From positions 868,001 through 932,000 of the forward strand of contig NZ_CP108143.1 in NCBI RefSeq assembly GCF_036206005.1: a stretch of 64,000 nt of DNA. Reading direction: 5' to 3'. The position numbers were made by a program, and so were the translations under genes. Source of the stretch: Streptomyces sp. NBC_00178 (GTDB lineage: Bacteria > Actinomycetota > Actinomycetes > Streptomycetales > Streptomycetaceae). The notes under the pieces are model-generated. The model was not told where the DNA came from, searched no databases, and worked only from the letters and a program-made list of their open reading frames with translations. Position 1 is the first letter of the stretch; each line of letters starts with the position of its first letter. Shown in pieces: positions 46,023 to 54,991 of the stretch.

Positions 46023-48197
46023 TCAGTCCCTGCGGCCGCCGGGCACCGCGACGTCCGCGGCGTCCCGGATGCTGTCGTGCGCCGCCGCCTCCACGGCCTC
46101 GGCGGTGATACCGAACTCCTCGTACAGGCGCTGGTAGTCGGCCGAGGCACCGTAGTGCTCCAGGCTCACGATCCGGCCGGCGTCGCCGACCACCTCGCGC
46201 CAGCCCTGGCCGACCGCCGCCTCGACACTGACCCGGGCGCGCACCCCGGGAGGCAGCACCTCGTCCCGGTAGGACTGCGGCTGCTCCTCGAACCACTCAC
46301 GGCAGGGCATCGACACCACGCGTACGGCCAGCCCCTCGCCCGTCAGCCGGGCGCGCGCGTCGAGCGCGATCTCGACCTCCGAGCCCGTCGCCACCAGGAT
46401 GACGTCGGGTGTGGCCTCGGCGGAGTCGGCGAGGACGTACGCACCGCGCGCCGCACCTTCGGCCGAGGCGTGGGCACCGTCCCCGCGGTCGAGCACGGGC
46501 AGGTTCTGCCGGGTCAGCACGAGACCGGCGGGGCGGTCGGTGTGCTCCAGGATCGTCCGCCAGCAGACGGTGGTCTCGTTGGCGTCGCCGGGGCGTACGA
46601 CGTCGAGGCCGGGAATCGCCCGCAGGGCCGCCAGGTGTTCGACGGGCTGGTGGGTGGGGCCGTCCTCACCGAGCCCGATCGAGTCGTGCGTCCAGACGTA
46701 GGTGACGGGGAGCCGCATCAGGGCACCCAGCCGCACCGCGGGACGCATGTAGTCGCTGAAGGTGAGGAAGGTGCCGCCGTACGGACGGGTGAGGCTCTGC
46801 AGGCCGATTCCGTTGAGGACGGCCCCCATCGCGTGCTCCCGGATGCCGAAGTGCAGGGTGCGCCCGTAGGGGCCGCCCGCGAACTCCGAGGTCTGCCGGT
46901 CGGACGGGACGAAGGAGGGCTCGCCCTCCATGGTGGTGTTGTTGCTGCCCGCGAGGTCGGCGGAACCGCCCCACAGCTCGGGGAGCACCGGCGCGAGGGC
47001 GGTGAGCACCTCGCCGGACGCCTTGCGCGTGGCCATGCCCTTGGGGTCCGCGGGGAACACCGGGAGGGCGTCCGTCCATCCGTCCGGCAGTTCCTGCTTC
47101 CGCAGCCGGTCCAGGAGCGCGGCCCGCCCGCTGTCGGCGCCGCGCCACGCCTCGTAGCTCTTCTGCCACTCCGCCTTGGCCGCCCTGCCCCGCTCCCCCG
47201 CCTTGCGGGTGTGCGTGAGGACGTCGTCCTCGATGGGGAAGTACACGTCGGGGTCGAAGCCGAGGAGCCGCTTGGTGCCGGCGACCTCGTCGTCCCCCAG
47301 GGCCGCGCCGTGTGCCTTGCCCGTGTTGCGCTTCGTCGGTGCCGGCCAGCCGATGATCGTGCGCAGCATGATCAGGGAGGGGCGTGAGCGTTCCGCCTTG
47401 GCCGCCTCGATCGCGGTGAGCAGCGCGTCGACGTCCTCGACGTAGTCGCCCGTGCGGGTCCAGTCCACCGTCTGCGTGTGCCAGCCGTAGGCGGCGTAGC
47501 GGGCCGGGACGTCCTCGCTGAAGGAGATGTCGGTGTCGTCCTCGATGGAGATGTGGTTCGAGTCGTAGAACACCACGAGGTTGCCGAGCTGCTGGTGGCC
47601 GGCGAGCGAGGATGCCTCGGAGGCGACGCCCTCCATCATGTCGCCGTCGGACGCGAGGACGTACACGTGGTGGTCGAACGGGCTGGTGCCGGGGGCGGCG
47701 TCGGGGTCGAGCAGTCCGCGCTCCCTGCGGGCCGCCATGGCCATTCCCACGCTCGCGCCGAGCCCCTGTCCGAGCGGCCCGGTGGTGATCTCCACGCCCC
47801 GGGTGTGCCGGTACTCCGGGTGGCCGGGGGTCGCCGATCCCCAGGTGCGCAGGGCCTTCAGGTCCTCCATCTGCAGGCCGTACCCGGCCAGGTACAGCTG
47901 GATGTAGAGCGTCAGACTGGAGTGGCCGCAGGAGAGGACGAAGCGGTCCCTGCCGAGCCACTGGTCGTCCTCGGGGTCGTGGCGCATGACCTGCTGGAAC
48001 AGCAGGTAGGCGAGCGGCGCCAGGCTCATCGCCGTACCCGGGTGGCCGTTGCCCGTCTTCTGTACGGCGTCGGCGGCCAGGACCCTGACGGTGTCCACCG
48101 CCCGTACGTCGACGTCGGTCCAGCCGGCCCGTTCCGCCACAGGGAGCGCGAGCCCGGGGTCACGGGTGCTGCCGGAAGAGGATCGCTCGGGCGCCAT
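46023..48197 (-). CDS. tkt: Transketolase
   Basis: Thiamine-diphosphate enzyme of 724 residues that moves two-carbon units between ketoses and aldoses in the pentose phosphate pathway. The cofactor-binding GDG-N motif is ASDGDMMEGVASEASSLAG...LVVFYDSN, substrate His residues are in KTGNGHPGTAMS and SCGHSSLTLY, and the pyrimidine domain has GIREHAMGAVLNGIGL and DSIGLGEDGPTHQP. Length is standard. ATG 48197 follows GAGGGAGA. It lacks transaldolase or zwf neighbours, so it is probably a second tkt copy. It converges on the peptide-export operon. Confidence 0.95.
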   Translation of the reverse strand: MAPERSSSGSTRDPGLALPVAERAGWTDVDVRAVDTVRVLAADAVQKTGNGHPGTAMSLAPLAYLLFQQVMRHDPEDDQWLGRDRFVLSCGHSSLTLYIQLYLAGYGLQMEDLKALRTWGSATPGHPEYRHTRGVEITTGPLGQGLGASVGMAMAARRERGLLDPDAAPGTSPFDHHVYVLASDGDMMEGVASEASSLAGHQQLGNLVVFYDSNHISIEDDTDISFSEDVPARYAAYGWHTQTVDWTRTGDYVEDVDALLTAIEAAKAERSRPSLIMLRTIIGWPAPTKRNTGKAHGAALGDDEVAGTKRLLGFDPDVYFPIEDDVLTHTRKAGERGRAAKAEWQKSYEAWRGADSGRAALLDRLRKQELPDGWTDALPVFPADPKGMATRKASGEVLTALAPVLPELWGGSADLAGSNNTTMEGEPSFVPSDRQTSEFAGGPYGRTLHFGIREHAMGAVLNGIGLQSLTRPYGGTFLTFSDYMRPAVRLGALMRLPVTYVWTHDSIGLGEDGPTHQPVEHLAALRAIPGLDVVRPGDANETTVCWRTILEHTDRPAGLVLTRQNLPVLDRGDGAHASAEGAARGAYVLADSAEATPDVILVATGSEVEIALDARARLTGEGLAVRVVSMPCREWFEEQPQSYRDEVLPPGVRARVSVEAAVGQGWREVVGDAGRIVSLEHYGASADYQRLYEEFGITAEAVEAAAHDSIRDAADVAVPGGRRD

Positions 48198-48530
48198 GGG
48201 TTGTCTCCCTCGGATGTGGCATCTCTTGACGACGGGGCCGTTCGGTGCGGCTCGCCACCCTTCGCATCCTCTGTTCCCTCGTCCCCGCCCGCACCCGGAG
48301 CGGGCCCGGGCGGCGAGCGGCCGCTGCGGGTGGCGGCGACACCTGTCCCGTCGCCCGGTCGCCTACCCGCGCGGGCGCCGGGCAGGCCCGTGGAGATCGC
48401 GTCCCGAGCGGCGGAACGGGCCGGGCGGATGAATGATGGGCGAAGACGTGGCCCGCCCGCGGGCGGGGCCGCTCCCCGGACGGAACGTTCTCTGCTCCGG
48501 CCGGCGCATCGACCGGAAGGGCATGAGCGC
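48198..48530. other. Divergent intergenic region tkt / phosphatase
   Basis: A 333-bp gap between the tkt start and the first open frame of the rightward unit. TTGACG occurs at 48227-48232 on the + strand but no matching -10 was found at the right distance. No repeat or gene is supported. Confidence 0.4.
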
Positions 48531-48668
48531 ATGACTTCCCAAACGGCTGTCACGGCGGGGGAAGCGGCGTTCGCGGCGAGGGACGGCAGGACGCCCGGGT
48601 GGGAACCCGCCGGCCTCCCGGCACCGGCCGGGGCACGCCGCCCCCGAGGACACGGGGGCACGCCATGA
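48531..48668 (+). CDS. Possible small upstream ORF (45 aa)
   Basis: ATG 48531 has GGAAGGG about 10 nt upstream and opens a 45-codon frame (MTSQTAVTAGEAAFAARDG...) whose TGA overlaps the ATG of the phosphatase gene (ATGA). That geometry suggests translational coupling. The peptide has no recognised family, and its second half is Pro/Arg/Gly-rich like noncoding DNA here, so it may be spurious. Confidence 0.3.
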   Translation: MTSQTAVTAGEAAFAARDGRTPGWEPAGLPAPAGARRPRGHGGTP

Positions 48669-50488
48669 GGGACGAGGACGGGCTGCTGGAGCTGGGCCTC
48701 ATGCGGACCGTGTTCGACAGCCTGGGCGCGGGGGTGTTCGTCATCGACACCAGCGGCACGCTCACCGCGTCCAATCCCCGGGCGCAGCAGATGCTCGGCC
48801 GTTCGAGGGACCAGCTCCTCGGTCACGACATGCACGACCTGCTGCACCGCCGGAAGGACGGCGGCACCTTCCCGCGCGCCGGGTGCGCCATGCTCGCCGT
48901 ACTGGAGAGCGGCCGGCCGGACGAGGGCAGTGACGAGCTGTTCCTGCGCGGGGACGGCAGTCTGGTGCCGGTCATCTGGGCGGCCACCCCGCTGCGGCAC
49001 CAGGGGCGCCTGAAGGGCGTGGTGATCGTCTTCCACGACTTCAGCCTGCACCGCGACGCGGCGGAGCAGACCGCGGCCCACCTGGCGGCCCTGGAGGGAC
49101 TCACCGCGCGGCTGACCATGGTGGCGGAGGTCTCCACGGTCCTCATCTCCACCACGGACACCCCGGAGATGCTGGACAGGCTGGCCGGGCTGCTGGTCCC
49201 GGAGATGGGCGACTGGGCGGTCGTCGATGTGCACACGTCCGGCGAGAAGGGCGGGATGCGGCGCGTCGCCGCCCGCAGCATGGACGACCCCGCGGCGGCC
49301 GACGCGCTCAAGGGCCCGCTGCCGCCACTGGCGGAGTCGTCGGGCTCGGCCGGTGTCCAGGCGCTGCGGAGCTTCCGCCCGGTCGTCCTGGACGAGGCGG
49401 CCCTGGCGGAGCCGCCGGACACCCCGCTCGCGGCTGCCCACCGGCAGCTGTTCGAACGTCTGGGCGGCAGGTGCGGTGTCGTGGTGCCCCTGCACACCCG
49501 GCGGCATGTGTTCGGCGCACTGACCGTGGCACGCGCGGCCGCCGGGGCGTCGTACACGGAAGCCGAACTCTTCCTGCTCGCCGACATCGGACGCCGCGCC
49601 GGGCTCGTGATGGAGGCGGCGGAGCTGTTCGAGCAGCAGCGCCATGTGGCGGAGACCATGCAGCGGCAGCTCCTCACCCCGCTGCCCCAGGTCGACCATC
49701 TGCGGCTGGCCGCCCGCTACCGTCCCGCCGAGAGCGCGGCGGAGATCGGCGGGGACTGGTACGACTCCTTCCTCCTCGGCGACGGCGTGTTGACGATGGT
49801 CATCGGGGACGTCGTGGGGCACGACCTCAAGGCCGCCGCCCACATGGCCGAGGTCCGCAACATGCTCCGCGCCCTGGCGTGGGACCGCACGGAACCTCCG
49901 AGCCTGATCATGCGCCGGCTCGACGAGGCGATGACCCACACCAGCGACGCCCCCATGGCCACCTGTGTCTTCGGCCGCATCGAGGGCCCGGAGGGCGGGC
50001 CCTGGCACTTCAACTGGGTCAATGCCGGGCACCCGCCGCCCCTGCTGATCACGGCGGACGGTCGCACCCGTTTCCTCGAGGAGGGACACGGCCCGCTCCT
50101 GGGCCTCAGTTCGGCCCTGCACATGGATCTGGGCTGGCCCGACGCGCGGACGGAACTCCCGGCCCGGTCGACCCTGTTGCTCTACACCGACGGCCTCGTG
50201 GAGAGCCGCGCCCGCGACATCGAGGCGGGGCTCGCCGCCCTGCGCCGGCACGCTTCGGACCTGGCCGGGCTCGGCATCGAGGACTTCCTCGACGAACTGC
50301 TCGCCCGCATCGACCCCAGCGGCGACGACGTGGCGCTGCTGGTTCTCCGCGTACCGGCCGCGGGGGTCGGGGCGGGCCCCCACGAGGCTCCCCCGCAGTA
50401 CGCGCACAGTCCGGCGGCGCCCGACCGGGGCGCACCCGGCTCGCATGTCGAGGGCTCCCCGGTGCGGGACACCTCGGAACCCGCCTGA
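48665..50488 (+). CDS. PAS-GAF-SpoIIE (PP2C-type) Ser/Thr phosphatase
   Basis: Signalling phosphatase of 607 residues, probably acting on an anti-sigma-factor antagonist. A PAS domain (about 10-130, FDSLGAGVFVIDTSGTLTASNPRAQQMLG) is followed by a GAF domain (about 150-320, CGVVVPLHTRRHVFGALTVAR). The SpoIIE/RsbU catalytic domain (about 330-565) keeps the metal-binding residues in AEIGGDWYDSF, VIGDVVGHDLKAAAHMAEVR, WVNAGHPPPLLI and SGDDVALLVLRV. No histidine-kinase or HATPase domain is fused. The last 40 residues are disordered. A start at ATG 48665 is supported by the overlap with the upstream small ORF; GTG 48599 is possible. Confidence 0.92.
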   Translation: MRDEDGLLELGLMRTVFDSLGAGVFVIDTSGTLTASNPRAQQMLGRSRDQLLGHDMHDLLHRRKDGGTFPRAGCAMLAVLESGRPDEGSDELFLRGDGSLVPVIWAATPLRHQGRLKGVVIVFHDFSLHRDAAEQTAAHLAALEGLTARLTMVAEVSTVLISTTDTPEMLDRLAGLLVPEMGDWAVVDVHTSGEKGGMRRVAARSMDDPAAADALKGPLPPLAESSGSAGVQALRSFRPVVLDEAALAEPPDTPLAAAHRQLFERLGGRCGVVVPLHTRRHVFGALTVARAAAGASYTEAELFLLADIGRRAGLVMEAAELFEQQRHVAETMQRQLLTPLPQVDHLRLAARYRPAESAAEIGGDWYDSFLLGDGVLTMVIGDVVGHDLKAAAHMAEVRNMLRALAWDRTEPPSLIMRRLDEAMTHTSDAPMATCVFGRIEGPEGGPWHFNWVNAGHPPPLLITADGRTRFLEEGHGPLLGLSSALHMDLGWPDARTELPARSTLLLYTDGLVESRARDIEAGLAALRRHASDLAGLGIEDFLDELLARIDPSGDDVALLVLRVPAAGVGAGPHEAPPQYAHSPAAPDRGAPGSHVEGSPVRDTSEPA

Positions 50489-50801
50489 CACACCGGGCAG
50501 TCCGGGCCGCGGCGTGGCGGAGCGCTGCGCGGAGTCCGGCAGGCGGGAGGCACCAGCCTCGGATCGCGTCGGCCCCGCGACGCCCGGCCCCCCCGCCCCA
50601 CACAAGTCGACCCGCGGAAAAGGTACTTGTGGGCCGCTCCTGAGCGGTGGGCCATTTGACCGCGCACCGGACCTCATAGTTTACTTGCCTAGGCAAGTAA
50701 ATAACGGCGAGGCGCGCCACCACTCACGCGGGCCCCGCCGCACCAGCACCATGAGCGAGGCGCCCTCACCGGGCCGCCACCAGCACGGGAGTCCTCCGCA
50801 G
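50489..50801. other. Intergenic region upstream of the PIG-L gene
   Basis: The 313 bp hold only the promoter and palindrome described separately at 50656-50701 and a 100-bp leader without a ribosome site until GGGAG (50788-50792). No further gene is supported. Confidence 0.5.
50656..50701 (+). promoter_or_regulatory. Promoter with a perfect 22-bp palindromic operator
   Basis: TTGACC (50656-50661) is a plausible -35. The palindrome at 50680-50701 has half-site TTTACTTGCCT followed by its exact complement, with no mismatch and no spacer. It covers the expected -10/+1 region, so a bound dimer would repress. The shape (AT outer, TTGCC inner) is like MarR- or TetR-family operators. No regulator gene is adjacent. 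Confidence 0.65.
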
Positions 50802-52601
50802 ATGAGCACCGTTCGCCGCAGAACCGTCCTGTCGACCGCGCTGACCGCCGCCGTCACCTCGGCGGGGCTGCTGCCGGCCGCCGCCGAAGCCCGCCGGACA
50901 CCTCCCCCCGGCACCGAACCCGCCCACCACGACGTCCTCTTCGTGGGCGCCCACCCCGACGACGAACTGCTCAGCTTCTGCGCACTGGGACAGTGGCGCG
51001 AGCGGTACGGATGGGAGACGGGCGTGGTCACCGTGACCCGCGGCGAGGGCGGCGGAAACGCGGTGGGCCCGGAGGAGGGGCCGGAACTCGGCCTGATCCG
51101 GGAGGCCGAGGAACGCGAGGCCACCGCCCTGGCCGGCATCCGTAACATCTTCTACCTCGACAAGCCGGACTTCTGGTACACCCTGTCGGCACCGCTGACC
51201 GCCCGGATCTGGGACGAGCCGGACACCCTCGAGCGCATCGTGCGGCTGATCCGGGAGACCACACCTCACACGGTGGTCACCATGGACCCCAGGCCGTTCG
51301 ACCAGCACGGCGGACACCAGTTGTCGGCGAGGCTCGCGGTCGAGGCCTTCCGGCTGGCCGGCGACCGGCACGCGTTCCCCCGGCAACTCGCCCACGAAGG
51401 GCTGAACGTCTGGCAGCCCCGGCGGCTGCTGGCCCAGAACAACCGCTTCGACGGTCTCCTCGGCGAAGCGGCGGCCGCGCAGCACCGGACCGATCCGGAC
51501 TCAGGGCTCCCCGTCGTCGGCTTCTGGTCGGGTCACCGCTCCCGGCGGCACGGTACGACCTGGGCGCAGGCCAGACTCAGCGCCGCCCGGCACTACCGCA
51601 CCCAGGGATGGGGGACCCTCCCGCCCGAGGCCCCGTCGGATCCGGAGATGCTGAACTCGGAGTGGTTCACCGTGCTGGCGGACCGCGGGCGCCCCGTCCG
51701 CAGGCCCGTGCACCGGCAGACCGGACTCCTCCCGCTGTACGCGGAGTTCCGCGGCTGGGCGCACAAGGCCGGCATGCCGTGGCTGGCGAACAACGTGCAG
51801 CCCCCGTATCCGGCGCGCCCGACGACCACCGTTCCGGCGGTGGCCACCGCACCCGTACTGAACGGCCTCGAGGGGAACGGCGAGTACCCGGGCCCCGAAC
51901 TGGCCCTGCGGTACTGGCAGGGCGAGACGCCGACCGCCGCCGACTGCTCGGCGACCGCCAAGCTGTCCCGGCACGACGACGACCTGTACGTCCTCGTCCG
52001 CGTCACCGACGAACGGGCCGGGGCGCCTCTTGACCGGGACGACGTCAAGCGGCACTGGCGCGCCGACTCCGTCGAGATCGCCCTCGACCCCCGGGGCGAC
52101 GCGGACGACACGTCCGTGACGTTCAAGACCGGCATCGTGCCGCTCACGGCGGACGGCGAGGGCCCCGAGGCGGGGCGCGACGCCGACAACCACCAGGGCC
52201 CGGCCTCCATGACCGCTCCCGGCATGCGGGTCGTCAGCACGGTCACCGAGCCCTACCGGGGCTACACCGTCGAGGTGAGGATTCCCCTGGGCGAGCTTCC
52301 GGCGGCCGCAGATCCCGAGCGCTTCGCGCTGAACGTGCTGGTGTACGACTCGGACACCGATGACCGGACGGGGCAGACGCGGCTGGCCTGGGCGCCCTAC
52401 GGCAGCGCGCAGGCCGACCCGTACGTCTGGGGGACGGCCCGGCTGGAGGGCTACACGCCCCCGGCGGACCGCCCGTCGACCCCGGCCCGGCCCCGCATTC
52501 CCGCGGACGCCGCGCGCAGCGAGGACTCCCCCGCCGCACTCGCCCAGGCCCGCCGTACGGGTGTGCCGATCGCGGGCGGACCGCGGGTGATCAGGGGCTG
52601 A
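50802..52601 (+). CDS. Secreted PIG-L family deacetylase with CBM9-like domain
   Basis: Exported zinc hydrolase of 599 residues. The N-terminus STVRRRTVLSTALTAAVTSAG is a twin-arginine-type signal. The PIG-L/LmbE domain (about 40-330) has the metal motif GAHPDDELLSF (about 49-59) and the partner PRPFDQHGGHQLSAR. A C-terminal sugar-binding domain (about 350-545) resembles CBM9-like modules (LYVLVRVTDERAG, WRADSVEIALDPRGD, YTVEVRIPLGEL). The likely substrate is an extracellular N-acetyl sugar polymer or glycoconjugate; this is inference. ATG 50802 follows GGGAG; ATG 50751 is in frame without a site. Confidence 0.88.
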   Translation: MSTVRRRTVLSTALTAAVTSAGLLPAAAEARRTPPPGTEPAHHDVLFVGAHPDDELLSFCALGQWRERYGWETGVVTVTRGEGGGNAVGPEEGPELGLIREAEEREATALAGIRNIFYLDKPDFWYTLSAPLTARIWDEPDTLERIVRLIRETTPHTVVTMDPRPFDQHGGHQLSARLAVEAFRLAGDRHAFPRQLAHEGLNVWQPRRLLAQNNRFDGLLGEAAAAQHRTDPDSGLPVVGFWSGHRSRRHGTTWAQARLSAARHYRTQGWGTLPPEAPSDPEMLNSEWFTVLADRGRPVRRPVHRQTGLLPLYAEFRGWAHKAGMPWLANNVQPPYPARPTTTVPAVATAPVLNGLEGNGEYPGPELALRYWQGETPTAADCSATAKLSRHDDDLYVLVRVTDERAGAPLDRDDVKRHWRADSVEIALDPRGDADDTSVTFKTGIVPLTADGEGPEAGRDADNHQGPASMTAPGMRVVSTVTEPYRGYTVEVRIPLGELPAAADPERFALNVLVYDSDTDDRTGQTRLAWAPYGSAQADPYVWGTARLEGYTPPADRPSTPARPRIPADAARSEDSPAALAQARRTGVPIAGGPRVIRG

Positions 52602-52608
52602 GCGCCTT

Positions 52609-52654
52609 CGGCGGGCGGGGAGGGTGCGCGCGGGCGCCACCTCCCCGCCCGCCG
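52609..52654. terminator. Bidirectional terminator
   Basis: A perfect 15-bp stem with arms CGGCGGGCGGGGAGG and complement lies between the convergent PIG-L and Gfo/Idh/MocA genes, starting 7 bp after the PIG-L stop. Confidence 0.85.
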
Positions 52655-52658
52655 GACC

Positions 52659-53567
52659 TCAGTCGGCGCTCCGCGCGGCCTGGTCGAGCAGACGCTGGAT
52701 GCGCAGTCCGTGGGCCGCGTCGATACCGGTTCCGGCCCCGGTCCGTACGGCGGTGGCGAACTCCCGGCGGAGCACCGGCCAGCACTCCTCGTGGTCGATG
52801 CCGGCGGTGTCGTAGACCAGTTCCTCTCCGGCGCCGAAGAGTTCGACGCGGGTCCGGGCCTGGGGTAGCCGCACGCTGCCGGACAGGGACGCCTGGCTGA
52901 CCGCGCCGTTCTCGTGTTCGCAGGTGAGCTCGACCCAGCGGCGCGGGTCTCCCGCGGCGCGGACGGAGACGATGGGCGCGACCGCGGTGTCGAGGATGTC
53001 CAGGAGATGCGGGCCGAGGTCGAGCAGGGCGCCGTGCTCCAGCCGCCAGGAGGTGGCGAACTCCCCGCCGAGGAAGGCCCCGTGCAGATAGCAGGAGCGG
53101 GCGCCGGTCACCTCGCGGGTGGCCGCCTCGGCGAGGAAGGCGCGGGTGACGGGGTGGTACCGCTTCGTGAGGACGAGCTGGGAGATCACCCCGTGCTCGG
53201 CGACGGCGTCCGCCACGGCGCGCGCGGAGTCGAGGTCGGCGCCCAGCGGCTTCTCCAGCAGCAGGGCACGGCCCGCGGCGGCCGCACGCGGGGCGAGGGC
53301 GGCCTGCACGGCGGGCGGCACCGCGAACGCCACGGCCTCGCAGGTGTCGAGGAGTTCCTCGAAGGAGGCGGCCACCGGGGCTCCGTAGGGCTCGGCGACC
53401 TCGGCGGCGGCCTCCGGGCGACGCGCCCAGACCCCCGCCAGCACCGTCTCGGGGCCGGTCGCGAGCATGCGGGCGTGCATGGTGCGCGCCCAGGGGCCGG
53501 CGCCCACGAGACCGACGCGGACGGGCTCGTGGGACCAGGTGGGCGTGAGGGGGGTGGTGCTGGACAT
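52659..53567 (-). CDS. Gfo/Idh/MocA family oxidoreductase
   Basis: NAD(P)-dependent sugar oxidoreductase of 302 residues. The Rossmann motif is VRVGLVGAGPWARTMHARML, the catalytic Lys is in LLLEKPLGADLDSA, and the second conserved site is DLGPHLLDILD. The family oxidises sugars or glycosides at C1, C3 or other positions. ATG 53567 follows GGAGAG. It is the last gene of the leftward binding protein-permease-permease-ROK unit, 124 bp beyond ROK. With the divergent isomerase-like and glycosidase genes it suggests oxidation of an imported glycoside or of the released sugar. Confidence 0.9.
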   Translation of the reverse strand: MSSTTPLTPTWSHEPVRVGLVGAGPWARTMHARMLATGPETVLAGVWARRPEAAAEVAEPYGAPVAASFEELLDTCEAVAFAVPPAVQAALAPRAAAAGRALLLEKPLGADLDSARAVADAVAEHGVISQLVLTKRYHPVTRAFLAEAATREVTGARSCYLHGAFLGGEFATSWRLEHGALLDLGPHLLDILDTAVAPIVSVRAAGDPRRWVELTCEHENGAVSQASLSGSVRLPQARTRVELFGAGEELVYDTAGIDHEECWPVLRREFATAVRTGAGTGIDAAHGLRIQRLLDQAARSAD

Positions 53568-53691
53568 GGTGCTCTCCGTCGGTTCTGCGGGGGATGTGGT
53601 GCGGCCGGTCACCGGTGGCGCCGGTCACGGCCGTGGTGGCCCTGCGGGCACACGGCGGGGCCGCACCGGTGGTGGTCCGGTGCCGTGCCCC

Positions 53692-54900
53692 TCAGGCACC
53701 GGCCCCGGCGAGGGCCGCGAGCCGGGCGTCGGCCCGGTCGGGGGCGTAGAGGTGGTCGATGACCATGCGGGCGGCCCCGGTGAGCGCCGCCCGGTCGCCC
53801 AGTTCCGAGGTGACGACCTGCAGATGGGCGGTGGTGCGCGGCATGGCCCGCTGGTAGATGAGTTCGCGTACGCCGGTGAGGAACGGGGTGCTCGCCAGGT
53901 CTCCGCTCAGCATCAGCACCCCGGGGTTGAGCAGGGTGACGACGGTGACCAGCACCTCGCCGACGCGCTGTCCCGCCTCGCGTGCGAGCCGGACCGCGTC
54001 GGGCTGGCCCGCGGCGAGGTGGTCGCGCACATCGGACCCCGAAGCGGTGGGCACGCCCGCCGCGGTGAGCTGACCGGCGATGGACCGGCCGCTGGCGACC
54101 GCCGCGAGGCAGCCGTAGGAACCGCACATGCAGAGGGCGTCGGGGCGGTCGTGCAGCCGGATGTGGCCGATGTCGCCGGCTCCGCCGTCGATGCCCCGGT
54201 AGACCTCGCCGCCCACGACGACTCCGGCACCGATACCGGTCGACGCCTTGACGAGGACGAAGGCACTGCAGTCCGGGTGCCCCGCGCGCTGTTCGGCCAG
54301 CGCCATCAGGTTGGCGTCGTTGTCGACGAACACCGGCAGCGGGCCGGCGGCCGGCATCGGGCCGACGTGCTCGGTCCAGGCGTCGCGCAGGCGCTCGCGC
54401 ACGGGGAACCGGTCCCAGCCGGGCATGATCGGCGGCTGCACGATCTGGGCGGTCTCCCAGTCGACCGGCCCCGGCACGGAGAGCCCGATGCCGCAGACCC
54501 GTTCGGGTCCGACGGCGGCCTCGGCAAGCAGCGGGCCGAACCAGCGGGCGAGTTGGTCCAGTGCCCGGTCGGGGCCGTCCGCGATGACGAGGGTGCCGGT
54601 GTGCTCGGCGAGGACGGTGCCCGAGAGGTCCAGCACGGCGACCCGGGCGTGCCGGGTCTCCAGGTCGGCGACGAGCACCACGGCGTGCGCGGGGTCGAAC
54701 TCCAGCCGGGCGGAGGGCCGCCCGCCGGTGGAGGTGCCGGTGGCGCCTCGCAGCCACCCCGCTCCGAAGAGCTGGTCGAGCCGGTGTCCCACCGTCGAGC
54801 GTGAGAGGCCCGTCGCCTGCTGGAGTTCTCCGCGCGTGGTCGCCTCGCCACTGCGGATCAGCTGGAGCAGATGCCCCGCGCTGGCCTGGTTTCCTGCCAT
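53692..54900 (-). CDS. ROK-family transcriptional regulator
   Basis: Sugar-responsive regulator of 402 residues. An N-terminal winged helix (GHLLQLIRSGEATTRGELQQATGLSRSTVGHRLDQL in pattern) precedes a ROK sugar-binding/ASKHA domain. Visible are VFVDNDANLMALAE, GIGAGVVVGGEVYRG and the zinc motif CMCGSYGCLAAVASG. I start at ATG 54900 (MAGNQAS) since GAGGA lies 8 nt upstream; ATG 54987 would add 29 residues and lie 4 nt after the permease stop. It most likely controls the flanking divergent operons, with the imported sugar as signal. Confidence 0.9.
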   Translation of the reverse strand: MAGNQASAGHLLQLIRSGEATTRGELQQATGLSRSTVGHRLDQLFGAGWLRGATGTSTGGRPSARLEFDPAHAVVLVADLETRHARVAVLDLSGTVLAEHTGTLVIADGPDRALDQLARWFGPLLAEAAVGPERVCGIGLSVPGPVDWETAQIVQPPIMPGWDRFPVRERLRDAWTEHVGPMPAAGPLPVFVDNDANLMALAEQRAGHPDCSAFVLVKASTGIGAGVVVGGEVYRGIDGGAGDIGHIRLHDRPDALCMCGSYGCLAAVASGRSIAGQLTAAGVPTASGSDVRDHLAAGQPDAVRLAREAGQRVGEVLVTVVTLLNPGVLMLSGDLASTPFLTGVRELIYQRAMPRTTAHLQVVTSELGDRAALTGAARMVIDHLYAPDRADARLAALAGAGA

Positions 54901-54991
54901 CCCCGCCGTCCTCGCCCTGTCCGTCTCGCCTGTGCCCGTGCCCGCCCCCGGTGGCCTTCCGGCCGTCGTCCCGGGGACCCGGCTCATGGCG

